Origin: JAWKTM01 sp041399085
Lineage (GTDB): Bacteria; Planctomycetota; Planctomycetia; Pirellulales; Pirellulaceae
Length of the DNA stretch: 60,970 nt
NCBI GenBank assembly: GCA_041399085.1
Contig: JAWKTM010000042.1
Coordinates: 1-60,970 of the forward strand
Direction: 5' to 3'
Shown: positions 28,718-38,292 of the stretch, one piece after another
Numbering within the stretch: the stretch's first letter is position 1
How the letters are laid out: each line of letters starts with the position of its first letter
Position numbers and translations under genes: made by a program
The notes under the pieces: generated by a model
Databases searched by the model: none
Seen by the model: only the letters and a program-made list of their open reading frames with translations
Told to the model about the DNA's origin: nothing

Positions 28718-29708
28718 CTAAAACGACGAGCCGCTGGGAACTCGCATTCCCAATCGCAATCCCAACTCGGACAATTTGCTGCGCACTTCGTTCAGCGTGG
28801 TCTCGCCGAAATTGCGAACTTCCAGCAGTTGGTCCTCGTTGCGCTTGCACGAGCTGCCGCACGGTGAGAATGTTTTCCGATTCCAAGCAATTCGAAGCTC
28901 GCACCGACAGATGCAAGTCCGCCAAGGTCATGTTCAGTTTGGACTCGAGAATCGCGTCCGTCGTTCCGACTTGACCTCGCACCGGCGCGTTCACACGCGG
29001 ACCCAGTTCCGAGTACTGCACAAACGGGTTGAGATGCTTGCGGAGAATCTTGGACGATTCAACCAAAGCCATTTCTGGATTGATGGAACCGTTGGTCCAG
29101 ATTTCCAACGTGAGCTTGTCGTAGTTGGTCTTCTGCGCGACACGCGTTTGGTCGATCTCGTAACGCACGCGAGTCACCGGGCTGAACACCGCGTCGATCG
29201 GAATGATGCCGATTTCGTGATCCGCCGAGCTGTGCTCGGAAGAAGGAACATAGCCGCGGCCGTTCTCGACCACCATTTCCATCATGAACGGGATGTTCTC
29301 GGTCAGCGTCGCCAGCACGTGGTCCTTGTTGATGACTTCGACATCGGCATCCGTTTGGATGTCGGCTCCGGTCACCAGACCCGCTTGGTTCTTTTCGACC
29401 GTGATGACGCGAGTCGAGTCGCTGTAGTTCTTTACTACCAACGCCTTGACGTTCAGCACGATGTCGGTGACGTCTTCCAGAACGCCGGCAATCGTCGAGA
29501 ACTCGTGTTGAGCGCCGCGAATCTTGATCTGCGTGACAGCGCTGCCCTCCAAGCTGGACAACAACACGCGTCGCAGACTGTTGCCAATCGTCACACCAAA
29601 CCCACGCTCAAACGGTTCGGCGACGAATTTACCGTAGGTGGACGTGAGTGTTTCCCGCTCGCATTCCACGATGCTGGGAAGTTCCATACCGCGCCAGCGA
29701 ATATGCAT
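28718..29708 (-). CDS. rpoA: DNA-directed RNA polymerase alpha subunit, one-base frameshift in the C-terminal domain
   Basis: ATG 29708 opens MHIRWRGMELPSIVECE; FAVTIGNSLRR-type motifs (GFGVTIGNSLRRVLLSSLEGSAV), MEMVVENGRGYVPS and the dimerisation core are clear. The C-terminal domain starts LHLSVRASNCLESENILTVRQLVQ and then changes frame: the correct continuation NEDQLLEVRNFGETTLNEV...GMRVPSGSSF ends at TAG 28718. Removing one G/C base near 28844 (CAAGCGCAAC to CAACGCAAC) restores LVQRNEDQ. Alpha assembles RNA polymerase and contacts activators and UP elements through the CTD, so a real frameshift would be severe. rpsD, often found between rpsK and rpoA, is absent here. Confidence 0.93.
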
Positions 29709-29790
29709 TGTCAGCCTCCAATGTTAGAACCAACCGACGCGATCTTTGACCAGCGCCGCTTGTCCCGTCTGTGCCAGAAAAACCGTGACT

Positions 29791-30187
29791 TTAGACGCGT
29801 CGCTTCTTGCGAGGACGACAACCATTGTGGGGAATCGGCGTGCGGTCTTCGATCACCTTGACCGTCATGCCGGCCGATTGCAGAGCGGTGATCGCACTTT
29901 CACGACCGGCGCCCGGCCCTTTGACGCGAACTTCCAATTCGCGAACGCCAAACTTCGAAGCCTTTTCGGCGGCTTGTTGTGCCGCACTGCCCGGCGAACG
30001 GCGTGCTCTTACGACTTCCCTTGAAACCCGCCGTGCCGGCACTTGCCCAGCACAACGTATCGCCTTTACCGTCCGTGATCGTGACGGTCGTATTATTGAA
30101 CGTCGCTTGAATGTGTGCGATGCCGTTCGTTACGTTGCGTCGCGTACGACGCTTCTTGGTGTTTCCGGAACTGCTGGACTTGGCCAC
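29791..30187 (-). CDS. rpsK: 30S ribosomal protein S11, frameshifted
   Basis: From ATG 30187: a basic N-terminus (KKRRTRRN), then VTNGIAHIQATFNNTTVTITD and WASAGTAGFKGSRKSTPFAGQC, all conserved in S11. The frame then breaks near 29985; the rest (AAQQAAEKASKFGVRELEV, KGPGAGRESAITALQSAG, TPIPHNGCRPRKKRRV) continues in another frame to TAA 29791. Alignment by length with E. coli S11 (16 residues between STPFA and the conserved Gly) fits a loss of two bases in a GC-dinucleotide run (TGCGCGGCA to TGCGGCA). S11 is an essential protein of the small-subunit platform, so an assembly error is the likely cause. Confidence 0.93.
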
Positions 30188-30339
30188 GGACCGACCTCTC
30201 TTACAGACAAACTGAATTCAACTAATGTCTTATGAAATCGGCGACTCCGCCAGAGTCGTCGAAAATGCATCATCCCACAGGCAAAACTTGCCGAAAGCAG
30301 CCCAGACGCTCGGGTACAATCCCGCACGTCGAGCCAAGC

Positions 30340-30723
30340 TTACCGCAAGTCCTTCACGCCCTTCTTGCCGGCCACGGTCTTGGCGGGACCCTTGCGAGTC
30401 CGCGCGTTGGTGCGGGTTCGCTGACCACGCACGGGCAATCCCAGGCGATGGCGAATACCTCGGTAGCACTTGATGTCGCGCAAGCGGTTAATGCTCTGCG
30501 CGGTTTGGCGACGCAGCGGACCTTCCACCACGTAGTCCCGCTCCATCAGCGACGCCAAGCGGCCGATCTCGTCCTCGGCCAAATCACGGGCCGGCTTCAG
30601 CGGGTCGATTCCCGCCTTCTGGCACAACTCGCGAGCGACCTTCGGGCCAACGCCGTACAGGTACTGCAACGAGTAGATCGTTTGCTTGTCGTTCGGAATA
30701 TCAACACCGAGAAGACGTGGCAT
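30340..30723 (-). CDS. rpsM: 30S ribosomal protein S13
   Basis: 127 aa from ATG 30723, with AGGAG 9 nt upstream; two codons earlier another in-frame start exists. MPRLLGVDIPNDKQTIYSLQYLYGVG, the RLASLMERDYVVEGPLRRQ segment and the C-terminal GIRHRLGLPVRGQRTRTNARTRKG match S13, which forms intersubunit bridges and contacts the P-site tRNA. Full length with the usual basic tail. It follows rpmJ and precedes rpsK as in the standard alpha operon, though the gap to rpmJ (240 bp) is large. Confidence 0.97.
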   Translation of the reverse strand: MPRLLGVDIPNDKQTIYSLQYLYGVGPKVARELCQKAGIDPLKPARDLAEDEIGRLASLMERDYVVEGPLRRQTAQSINRLRDIKCYRGIRHRLGLPVRGQRTRTNARTRKGPAKTVAGKKGVKDLR

Positions 30724-30963
30724 GAACAACGACTCCTAATGACACTTCACAAAATGCGTTTGTATTTGAATTGCACGCGATCGCGTCCAACAGTCCTTCG
30801 CCGCTCGACACCGCCGAGCCTCAACACTGCGAAACAAGGCTAGTGCAACTGGCTCTCGACTCAACCGCGACCTTATCTCGACGTTACGAGGTCGACTTAC
30901 GCCGCGCGACCTAAGCCTAAGACCTGCCTAAGCTTTGCACGGAACGTAGCCGGAGGGGCGCGA

Positions 30964-31077
30964 TTAACCCTGACGTTGCTTGTGGCGGGCGTTGCTGCAC
31001 ACGACGTAGATCCGCCCCTTCCGACGAACCACTTTGCAGTTTTCACAGACACGCTTGACGCTGGCTCGAACCTTCAT
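30964..31077 (-). CDS. rpmJ: 50S ribosomal protein L36
   Basis: 37 aa: MKVRASVKRVCENCKVVRR then a Gly-Arg and CSNARHKQRQG. The CXXC...C...H zinc ribbon of the C+ form is complete (Cys in CENC, CSN and His in ARHKQ). The start is ATG 31077 behind AAGGGG; the open frame extends 51 codons upstream but that part has no coding resemblance. L36 is a small zinc-binding large-subunit protein. It heads the alpha operon here with no secY, map or infA upstream, so the alpha cluster is separated from the spc operon in this genome. Confidence 0.96.
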   Translation of the reverse strand: MKVRASVKRVCENCKVVRRKGRIYVVCSNARHKQRQG

Positions 31078-31111
31078 CGGGCAACCCCTTGGAAACGTGG
31101 CAAAGCGAGAG

Positions 31112-31141
31112 AGTATAACCCGCTTTCGTCCAGCCCCACAA
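31112..31141 (-). promoter_or_regulatory. Promoter candidate for the rpmJ-rplQ operon
   Basis: On the minus strand TTGTGG (31141-31136), an 18-nt spacer and TATACT (31117-31112) lie 35 nt before the rpmJ start. The -10 box matches five of six bases, the -35 box three. It would give the detached alpha operon its own promoter. The weak -35 keeps confidence low. Confidence 0.35.
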
Positions 31142-31261
31142 GGCCCGTGGCAAGCTATTTTTGTGCCGACGCGGCTCGCTGGCCCAATCGAGGCACGAGA
31201 CGGCATCGGGGGCAAGCCGCAGACAGCCATTGCCCTGGCATCGAACCTCCGGCCGGAGTTA

Positions 31262-32089
31262 TCACTCGACCTTCAACTCGTCCAATCCGGACGGCTCGGG
31301 AGGATATTGCAGGTCCATTTCCTCCAGCGTCGCCACCAGAGTACGCGTAATCGCCAGATTCCGATACCACTTTTGATCGCACGGAATCACATGCCAAGGG
31401 GCGTACTCGGTCGTGCAGCGGTTCAGAACGTCCTCGTAAGCCGTCATGTACGCGTCCCAATCCTTTCGCTTGTTTAAATCCTCGATCGAGAACTTCCAGC
31501 GTTTGCCCGGCTCCTTCAACCGCTGTTCAAACCGGCTCTTCTGCTCCGATTTGGAAATGTGCAGAAAGAATTTCAAAATCGTCGTACCGCTCTCGAACAG
31601 CAACCGTTCGAACTGGTTGATCCGTTCGTATCGAGTTTGCCAAACCGATTCGGGAACGAGCTGTTCGACCCGCACGACAAGCACATCTTCGTAATGCGAC
31701 CGATTGAACACACCGATCGTGCCCGACGCCGGCGTCGCTTGATGTACCCGCCAGAGAAAATCGTGAGCCAGCTCAGCGGGAGTCGGCGCCTTGAACGCCG
31801 TCACGCGCACGCCCTGCGGATTCACACCCTTGAACACGTGCCGAATCGTGCCGTCCTTGCCGCCCGCGTCCATCGCCTGCAACACGACCAACAGCTTCCG
31901 TCGCCCTTCGGCGTACAGACGATACTGCAATTCGATCAACCGCTCGCGCAGCTCGTGAAACTCTTGCTCCGCCTGCTTACGATCGTCGTGTAAGTCCTTG
32001 CCGTCCGTCTCCAATTGAGCGATCGAAACGGTTTGGCTAGGCGACAAGCGATGTCGATAGGGCATGCTCGGCTCCGCGATAGGATTCAA
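31262..32089 (-). CDS. Polyphosphate kinase 2 family protein (PPK2)
   Basis: 275 aa (or 267 from the in-frame Met at 32065). Walker A-type loop VVLQAMDAGGKDGTI near residue 76, lid/Walker B region FNRSHYEDVLVVRVE near 130, and KFFLHISKSEQKSRFEQR, KRWKFSIEDLNKRKDW, APWHVIPCDQKWYRNLAI are the PPK2 landmarks. PPK2 enzymes transfer phosphate between polyphosphate and nucleoside mono- or diphosphates. The single-domain length fits class I or class III; which nucleotide is used cannot be told. No signal peptide, so cytoplasmic. It lies between the ribosomal cluster and a lipase-like gene on the same strand. Confidence 0.92.
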   Translation of the reverse strand: MNPIAEPSMPYRHRLSPSQTVSIAQLETDGKDLHDDRKQAEQEFHELRERLIELQYRLYAEGRRKLLVVLQAMDAGGKDGTIRHVFKGVNPQGVRVTAFKAPTPAELAHDFLWRVHQATPASGTIGVFNRSHYEDVLVVRVEQLVPESVWQTRYERINQFERLLFESGTTILKFFLHISKSEQKSRFEQRLKEPGKRWKFSIEDLNKRKDWDAYMTAYEDVLNRCTTEYAPWHVIPCDQKWYRNLAITRTLVATLEEMDLQYPPEPSGLDELKVE

Positions 32090-32171
32090 GGACGACGGAC
32101 CTGACGCTCAACCAGCGGGCGACGCTGGTCGGTCCGGTTCACAAACGGTGCGGTACCTTCGTCGGGTGCGT

Positions 32172-33296
32172 TCATAGTTCAACGGGAATCGGTCGACGGG
32201 CTTCTTCGGAAACAAAGTATCCGTGCTGAAGGAAGCGGATCGTCGCCTGCTGCACCGATTCGTTTCCCATCATCGAGCTGTGCAGCACCGGAACAACCAG
32301 AAAGTCGGCCGCTCCTGGCAAGCGAGTCTCCTCGACCCGCACCACAAAATCGTCGTCGCCCGGCAGCAGCGGGTTGTAGCCCGCATCGTCCCCGCATCCG
32401 CCGGCGATAATTCCGAACGGACAGGGCGGCAACGCCAAGTCCGGTTCGACTTCGGTCCAATCGGTTGCCAATAGCACGCCCGCCGGACCCCAGGTCGTTC
32501 GGAACAGCGAGTTCTCCCGGAAACGCGTGGCGAGCTGCGCCCCGTGATTGGGCGGGCCTAACATCACCACGCGTTTCAACTCAAACACGGGCCGCTGATC
32601 CGCCGGCGCGTCCTTCAGCGTCGCCAAGTACCGACGAATGACAAGGTTCCCGAGGCTGTGGGCGACGAAGCTCACCTCGCGCACGCCATCCAGGTTCTTC
32701 AGTATCCGCCCCAGCGATTCCGCGTGAGCATCCAAATCCGCTCGCGTGCTGGGATAGGCGACCACGAGCACCTCCTGATCGACGTCCGCTCGCATCGCAT
32801 CCACCAAGTCATCCATGCGCGACCGAGTTCCCCAGATGCCGTGCAACACGATCACCGCCCGAGGCTTCATCGGCGGCAACTCCAACGTCTGCTTCAGCCG
32901 CTCCAATTCCTGGCGGCAATGCCCAAAACCACCCCAAGCTCGGCGGTGATTGCGGTCGTCCAGCAGCCGACAATGGCCCGTATAAACATGTCGCTGAATC
33001 CGCCATTCGTGAAACAGCAGCTCGTCGGCCCAAAACTGCTTGCCGCCCAAGGTCGGCGTTTTCCAGTTCAGCCGCCCTTCGTTTTCATCGTCATCGGCTT
33101 CCGCCGCGGTGTCTTCGGCCGTCGGACGTAATTCGGCCGAGTCGACCGGCGGCACCGGCGACTCGAACGGCCGAACGCCGTTGGACGCGCCGAACGAACT
33201 CGCGCGACCTCCGTCATCAATTTGTTGTCCCCAAGCCGGTACGAGACCGATCGCCGCCCAACACCAAACCACGACGGCCGAAACCATTCGTCGCAT
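32172..33296 (-). CDS. Exported lipase-like alpha/beta hydrolase
   Basis: 374 aa from ATG 33296, with GGAGG 8 nt upstream; the open frame is longer but overlaps the previous gene. A signal peptide (MVSAVVVWCWAAIGLVPAWG) is followed by a low-complexity section. The hydrolase domain has RAVIVLHGIWGTRSRM (oxyanion strand) and SFVAHSLGNLVIRRYL with the nucleophile Ser near 215, then MLGPPNHGAQLA and a candidate His in VLHSSMMG. This resembles PGAP1/lipase class alpha/beta hydrolases acting on lipid esters. It starts about 160 nt after the stop of an exported protein of unknown function on the same strand. Confidence 0.85.
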   Translation of the reverse strand: MRRMVSAVVVWCWAAIGLVPAWGQQIDDGGRASSFGASNGVRPFESPVPPVDSAELRPTAEDTAAEADDDENEGRLNWKTPTLGGKQFWADELLFHEWRIQRHVYTGHCRLLDDRNHRRAWGGFGHCRQELERLKQTLELPPMKPRAVIVLHGIWGTRSRMDDLVDAMRADVDQEVLVVAYPSTRADLDAHAESLGRILKNLDGVREVSFVAHSLGNLVIRRYLATLKDAPADQRPVFELKRVVMLGPPNHGAQLATRFRENSLFRTTWGPAGVLLATDWTEVEPDLALPPCPFGIIAGGCGDDAGYNPLLPGDDDFVVRVEETRLPGAADFLVVPVLHSSMMGNESVQQATIRFLQHGYFVSEEARRPIPVEL

Positions 33297-33454
33297 CGTC
33301 CCTACCTCCACGCCACTGCGAGGCACCTTATTCCAATTCGAGCGCAACCGATTCGCCACGCCCAACGCGCGAATCCCGCTTCCGACAAGAAGCGTACCCG
33401 TCTGGCGACAACAAACCCAGAGCGATTTGCGAAAAGCGACTCCGCCAATCGTCG

Positions 33455-34678
33455 TCACTCGCCGATTTGGATCACGATCCACGACTTGTGCATTTGCACT
33501 TGAAAATCGGATTCAAGCGACGGGGCGGTGAGGTCCGGCGGCGAGCCGTTGCGACGGCCGTTCGGGGAACTTGCGGCGTTCGGGGCCAGAATGGCCAAGG
33601 GCATTAATAACGAGCGAAGGCTCTGCGCGTCGTCCAGCGTTTCGCCGATCAGGCCGCCGGTGAGCGAACGGTGAATGGCGATCTCGAACGGAGCCAGATT
33701 CCGTGAAGCCGGCGGCGGGACAACTCGGCGGGCCGCGGCATCGTCGGCGGCAAAGATCACCGTGAGTTGTTCGGGCGTGGTTTGGGTCTGCAGGCCGATC
33801 TCAATACCAAGCATCCCCAACGCGAACCGGCGCAATGCGGCTCGGCGATTCAGCTTGACCAGCATTTCGTCGACCGCTTCGTTCACGCTTTGCAGGATTC
33901 GCTGTTCGGCGTTGCGTCGAGCCACCGCGGTCACGGTCGGGCGAGCGGCGGCCGTGCGGCGGCTTGCTACTCGCCGAACGATACATCCGCGAAGACCGCC
34001 CACCGTCGAGCAGATGCCGGTCGTGCGCACTTCGGTATTGATCGAGACGCGCGGTCGAGCTGTCAGAAACCCAGTCTCGCGCGAAAAGAAAATCGGCTTG
34101 ATGCAAATGAACGACGAGGCGGCTCGCGTATGAATCACGGCCGGGCCACTGCGAGCCACGGTGTGAGCCACCGTCGCACCCGTCACGCGAACTTGAAACG
34201 CCGACCCGTCTCGGTTCGCCTTTAATTCAATCGTCGCCTTCCCGACCGTCCGAGCTTCTCCGACGCCGGTCACTCCCATCACCGTCTGCCGAACGTCGGT
34301 CCGACGGTCGATGTCGCGCGTCATATCAGATTGCAGATAGTCTTCGGATAATCGCACGATGATCGCCGGAGTTTCGGAGCTCGTTGGCGTTTCGGATGAC
34401 TGCGGAACCGGTGCGGCACTGGCCGTTGCTCGGTTTGCATCCGAACGAACCGACGCGGTGGCTCGCGCCGAGGAACTGGCGTTCGCGGAATCAACGGCCG
34501 ACGAAGCGGACGCCAACCGATACCGGGCGGTGTCCTGGGCCGCCAAGCGACGGGCTTCGGCCAAGCTCAACAGCGGCGGCAGTTCCTCCGCCCGGCTCGT
34601 GCCGGCGATCAGCAACGGCAGCAGGCCAACAAACAAGAGCCAACTTGCACGGCGGCGAACACAAACGAGATGTTGCAT
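33455..34678 (-). CDS. Exported protein of unknown function
   Basis: 407 aa from ATG 34678, with GGAGG 5 nt upstream; earlier in-frame starts lack support. A signal peptide (ASWLLFVGLLPLLIAGTSRAEE) precedes an Ala/Ser/Thr-rich disordered stretch, then a domain of about 250 residues with VRLSEDYLQSDMTRDIDRRTDVRQTVMGV, SFICIKPIFFSRETGF and many basic residues (VRRVASRRTAAARPTVTAVA). No catalytic motif recognised. Similar long exported proteins occur in planctomycetes. Function unknown. Confidence 0.75.
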   Translation of the reverse strand: MQHLVCVRRRASWLLFVGLLPLLIAGTSRAEELPPLLSLAEARRLAAQDTARYRLASASSAVDSANASSSARATASVRSDANRATASAAPVPQSSETPTSSETPAIIVRLSEDYLQSDMTRDIDRRTDVRQTVMGVTGVGEARTVGKATIELKANRDGSAFQVRVTGATVAHTVARSGPAVIHTRAASSFICIKPIFFSRETGFLTARPRVSINTEVRTTGICSTVGGLRGCIVRRVASRRTAAARPTVTAVARRNAEQRILQSVNEAVDEMLVKLNRRAALRRFALGMLGIEIGLQTQTTPEQLTVIFAADDAAARRVVPPPASRNLAPFEIAIHRSLTGGLIGETLDDAQSLRSLLMPLAILAPNAASSPNGRRNGSPPDLTAPSLESDFQVQMHKSWIVIQIGE

Positions 34679-34922
34679 CGACGCCTCCACGTCGCTAGCT
34701 GAGAAGCCGGAAGTTCGGCCGGCCCGAACGAAAGCAATCGGCGTGCCTTGCCACGATTCCATTCGTAGATCGGCGAACTGGCAAAACCAGCGAGCCGGGG
34801 CAACCAGCATCCGACCGCCAAGCCATCGCCGCCATTTGTTGGCGGGCGCTCAGCGACCGGTTATCTTGAACGCCAGTCGAACTCGGCCACACTGAAATGC
34901 CCGCTGCAAAGGAACGATCGCC

Positions 34923-37900
34923 ATGAACATCGTCGCTCACCGTTGCTTCGCCCGATCCAACGCGAGCCGCGGACCGCGGATCACTCGGCTGACAATGTTC
35001 GCCGTCGTCGGGCTGGTTGTCGGCGTGGTGTTTGGTGGAGCATCGCCAATGGGCTATGCGTCCGAGTTCCGGCTGGCGACGTTCTCGGCCGATGTCACGA
35101 TTCCGCTCGGCCATCGCTGCATGGGCATCTTGCCGACGAAAGCCAGCGAAGTGGTCGACCCGCTGCACGTGCATGGCTTTGTGCTGTTGGGCGGCGAGCG
35201 GCCTGTGGTGTTGGCGGCGTTCGACTGGTGCGAAATCCGCAACGACAGCTTCGACGCCTGGCGAACGACGCTGGCCGAAGCCGCCGGCACAACGCCCGAA
35301 CGCGTGCTGGTCAGCAGCCTGCATCAGCACGACGCGCCGGTCATCGACGGCGCGCCCAGCGGCTGCTCGACGAAGTTGGATTGACCGGCGAGCTATTCGA
35401 CGTCCGGTTTCACGACGACTGCTTGCGGCGAGTTGCTCAGGCGGTTCGCGATAGCCTGTCCAACGCGCGGCCGGTCACGCACATCGGCGTCGGGCAAGCC
35501 GCGTGGAACGCGTGGCCTCGAACCGCCGCGTCGTGCATCTCGACGGGCGAGTCGACTTCGATCGCTACAGCAGCAGCGGCGGGCATCCGTTTCATTCGGA
35601 CGCCGACGATGGCTTGATCGATCCGATGTTGAAGACAATCAGCTTTGGAACAACGACGAACCGCTGCTGGCCGTGAGCCACTACGCCGTGCATCCGATGA
35701 GCTATTACGGCCGCGGCGGCGTCAGCTACGACTTTGTCGGCATGGCCCGCGAACAGCGACGACGCGAGACCGGCGTGCCGCAAATTTACGTGTCGGGCTG
35801 CAGCGGCGACGTCACGGCCGGCAAGTACAACAACGGCTCGGTCGACATGCGAGCCGAACTGGCCCGCCGGATGCAAGCCGCGATGGCCGCGGCTTGGCAA
35901 GCGACGCAGCGCTCGCCGCTCACCGAGCTGGCATTCCGCAACGCCCAATTCACGCTACCGTTCCACGAGGACGACGCCTACTCGGCCGAATCGCTGAAAA
36001 AGACGCTCCACGACGCCGACGCGAAGCTGTCCGAACGCATCTTGGCCGCGATGGGTTTGAGCAGCCGGCAACGCTTAGCCGCCGGACACAAAATCGACTT
36101 GCCGTGCGTCGATCTCGGCGTGGCTCAGATCGTGTTGCTGCCGGGCGAAGCGTTCGTCGGCTATCAAGTGCTGGCTCAGCAGATGCGGCCCGACCGCTTC
36201 GTGATGGCGATCGGCTACGGCGAGTGCTGGCCCGGCTATATCCCGACCAAGGCGGCGTTCGACGATCGCTTCGGCCACGATTGGCGGTGGGCCGGGCCCG
36301 GTTCGGAAGCGGCGATCCGCCCGGCGATGATGGCGGCGATGCAGGCCACGTCGCACGCGGCCGAACAAACCGGCAAGTGGCGGCAGATCGCGTTGGACGA
36401 CGCGGTCCGCGAGCGAGCGTTGCAGGTGCTGCGGAACGGCGTCCAAGATGGCTTGGACAGCGAAGACTTCTGGCCGGCGATTCACGCCGCCGAAGGTTTG
36501 ACGCTGGCCGGTCGCGGCGACGAGATCATCGCTCCGCTCGAAGCCAAGCTGGCGACCGAGACCGACGACCAGCGGCGTTGCGGCTTGTCGCGCGAATTGG
36601 TGCGAGCTGGCCAGCGTCACCAAGCCAGCGTGATGCTCAACATCCTGGCCGGCGACGATCCGCACGGCCATGTTCATGCGGCCGAAAGTCTTTACAAGGT
36701 GGGCGAAGTCGGCGATGGCCGAGCGATGCGTGCCGCCTTCGAACAAACGGCGAACTTGCGGCTGCGATTGATGGCCGCCGCCGCGCTCATTCGCTGCGGC
36801 GATCGCGCGGCATTGTCGGCCGTGCGCGAGCAACTCAAGTCCGACGATGAAGAGCTGCTACGCGTGGCGGCTTGGATTTTGGGCCGAGTCGGCGAAGCGT
36901 CGGACATCGAACGACTCAAGGCTGAACTGCCTCGGGCTCAAGAGCCGCTGACGCACGCCTATTTGCATCACTCGCTGGCCACGCTGGGCGACGCCGATTC
37001 GCTGAAGCAACTGGCGAAGAACCTGACCAGCGACGATCCGGCGATTCGCACGTATGCCGCGACCTTCGCCGGCGACGCGCGAGCGACGGGCGTCGTGGAG
37101 CAGTTGATCCGGCAGCTCGACGACACGCATCTCGACGCACGCATCCGAGCGGCTCAAACGCTGTTGGAATTGGAACAACCGCCGCGGCCGAAGCCCGACG
37201 ACCAAGTCAGCTTTCTCGTTTATCAAGCGACCGAGCAGAATCCGCGATACACCGAAGGCTCGGTGATCGAACTGGCCGACGGAGCGTTGCTGTACGCGGT
37301 GACCGAATTCACCGGCAGCGGCAGCGATTTCGCCAAGGCCCGGATCATCGCTCGCACCAGCCACGACGGCGGTCGCACTTGGTCGGCGGCTCGCGTGCTG
37401 CAAGAAAACGTCGGCGAAATGAACGTGATGAGCGTCACGCTTCGGCGGCTCGACACGTCGCACACCAGTCGCTCGCCGATCGGCATGTTCTACTTGGTCA
37501 AGAACGGCTACGACTCGCTGGACCTGTTTCTGCGAATCTCGCCGGACGAAACCGCGACGTTTGGCGAGCCGATCAAGATCAACGCCGAACCGGGCTATCA
37601 CGTGATGAACAACGACCGCGTCACGCGCTTAAGCAGCGGCCGGTTGCTGGCCCCGGTCGCCTTCACGCCGGACGTTCACAAGGTGAATCACTTCGTCTCG
37701 TTCTGCTTCCTGTCGGACGACGGCGGCAAGACTTGGCGGCGCGGCCGCGGCCAGGTGGATCAACCGCGCCGCGGAGCGATGGAGCCCGATTTGGTCGAGC
37801 TGAGCGACGGCCGCGTGCTGATGATCGTGCGAACTCAGTTGGGCAAGATCGCGGCCGCCCATTCGGAAGACGGCGGCGACACCTGGGGCGAGCCGTTCGA

Positions 37901-38255
37901 GCTGGACGTGAAAGCGCCCGAAGCGCCGTCGACCCTGCGACGCATTCCGGCCACCGGCGATCTGTTGTTAATCTGGAACAACACGTTCGCCGAGGGAACG
38001 GGCCACGGCGGACGCCGCACGCCGCTGACCGCCGCCGTCTCGTCGGACGACGGCCGCACTTGGCGAAACGTGCGAAATCTGGAGACGCGGCCGGATCGCA
38101 CCTATGCCTACACCAGTCTCACGTTCGTCGGCCCGCGAGCCATCATGAGCTACTGGGACCAAGACAAATCGGGCCGCTACTCCAACCGCTTCCGTAGCGT
38201 CCCGGTCTCATGGTTTTACGCTATCGAACGGGAGCACGAAGCTCCTGCTGAGTAA
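34923..38255 (+). CDS. Ceramidase-like / HEAT / sialidase-like fusion, frameshifted three times near the N-terminus
   Basis: Starts MNIVAHRCFARS, with a membrane/signal segment (MFAVVGLVVGVVFGGAS). The first 350 residues (LHQHDAPVID, RVVHLDGRVDFDRYSSSGGHP, LLAVSHYAVHPMSYYGRG, YVSGCSGDVTAGKYN) resemble neutral/alkaline ceramidase-type proteins. HEAT-like repeats follow (ADPHGHVHAAESLYKVGEVGD-like, LKAELPRAQEPLTHAYLHHSLATLGD), then a BNR/sialidase-like beta-propeller (ARTSHDGGRTWSAARV, SDDGGKTWRRG, SEDGGDTWGEP, SSDDGRTWRN Asp boxes). The frame changes near 35350 (GC run), 35500 and 35647 (a missing T in TTTTGG); each shift restores conserved text. The last residues EREHEAPAE come from a repeat. 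Likely exported; substrate unknown. Confidence 0.8.
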
Positions 38256-38291
38256 GCCCACGGGAGAACGAAGCTCCTGCTGAGTAAGCCT
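38228..38291 (+). repeat. Tandem 32-bp repeat, two copies, with internal hairpin
   Basis: Unit 38228-38259 is repeated at 38260-38291 with two mismatches. Each contains GGAG...GCTCC, able to form a short stem (GGAGCACGAAGCTCC in copy 1), and the common part GCTCCTGCTGAGTAAGCC. Copy 1 overlaps the end of the sialidase-like gene and supplies its stop codon and last residues. It looks like a small dispersed intergenic palindrome of the genome, not a functional gene end. Confidence 0.8.
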
Positions 38292-38292
38292 C

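Noticed and set aside
28047..29708. A single 553-codon RpoA-L17 fusion protein
   Set aside because: The CTD of RpoA is complete in another frame with its own stop, and L17 has its own start; one extra base explains the fused frame.
30964..31230. 88-codon version of L36
   Set aside because: Only the last 37 codons are L36; the upstream part covers the promoter and ribosome site.
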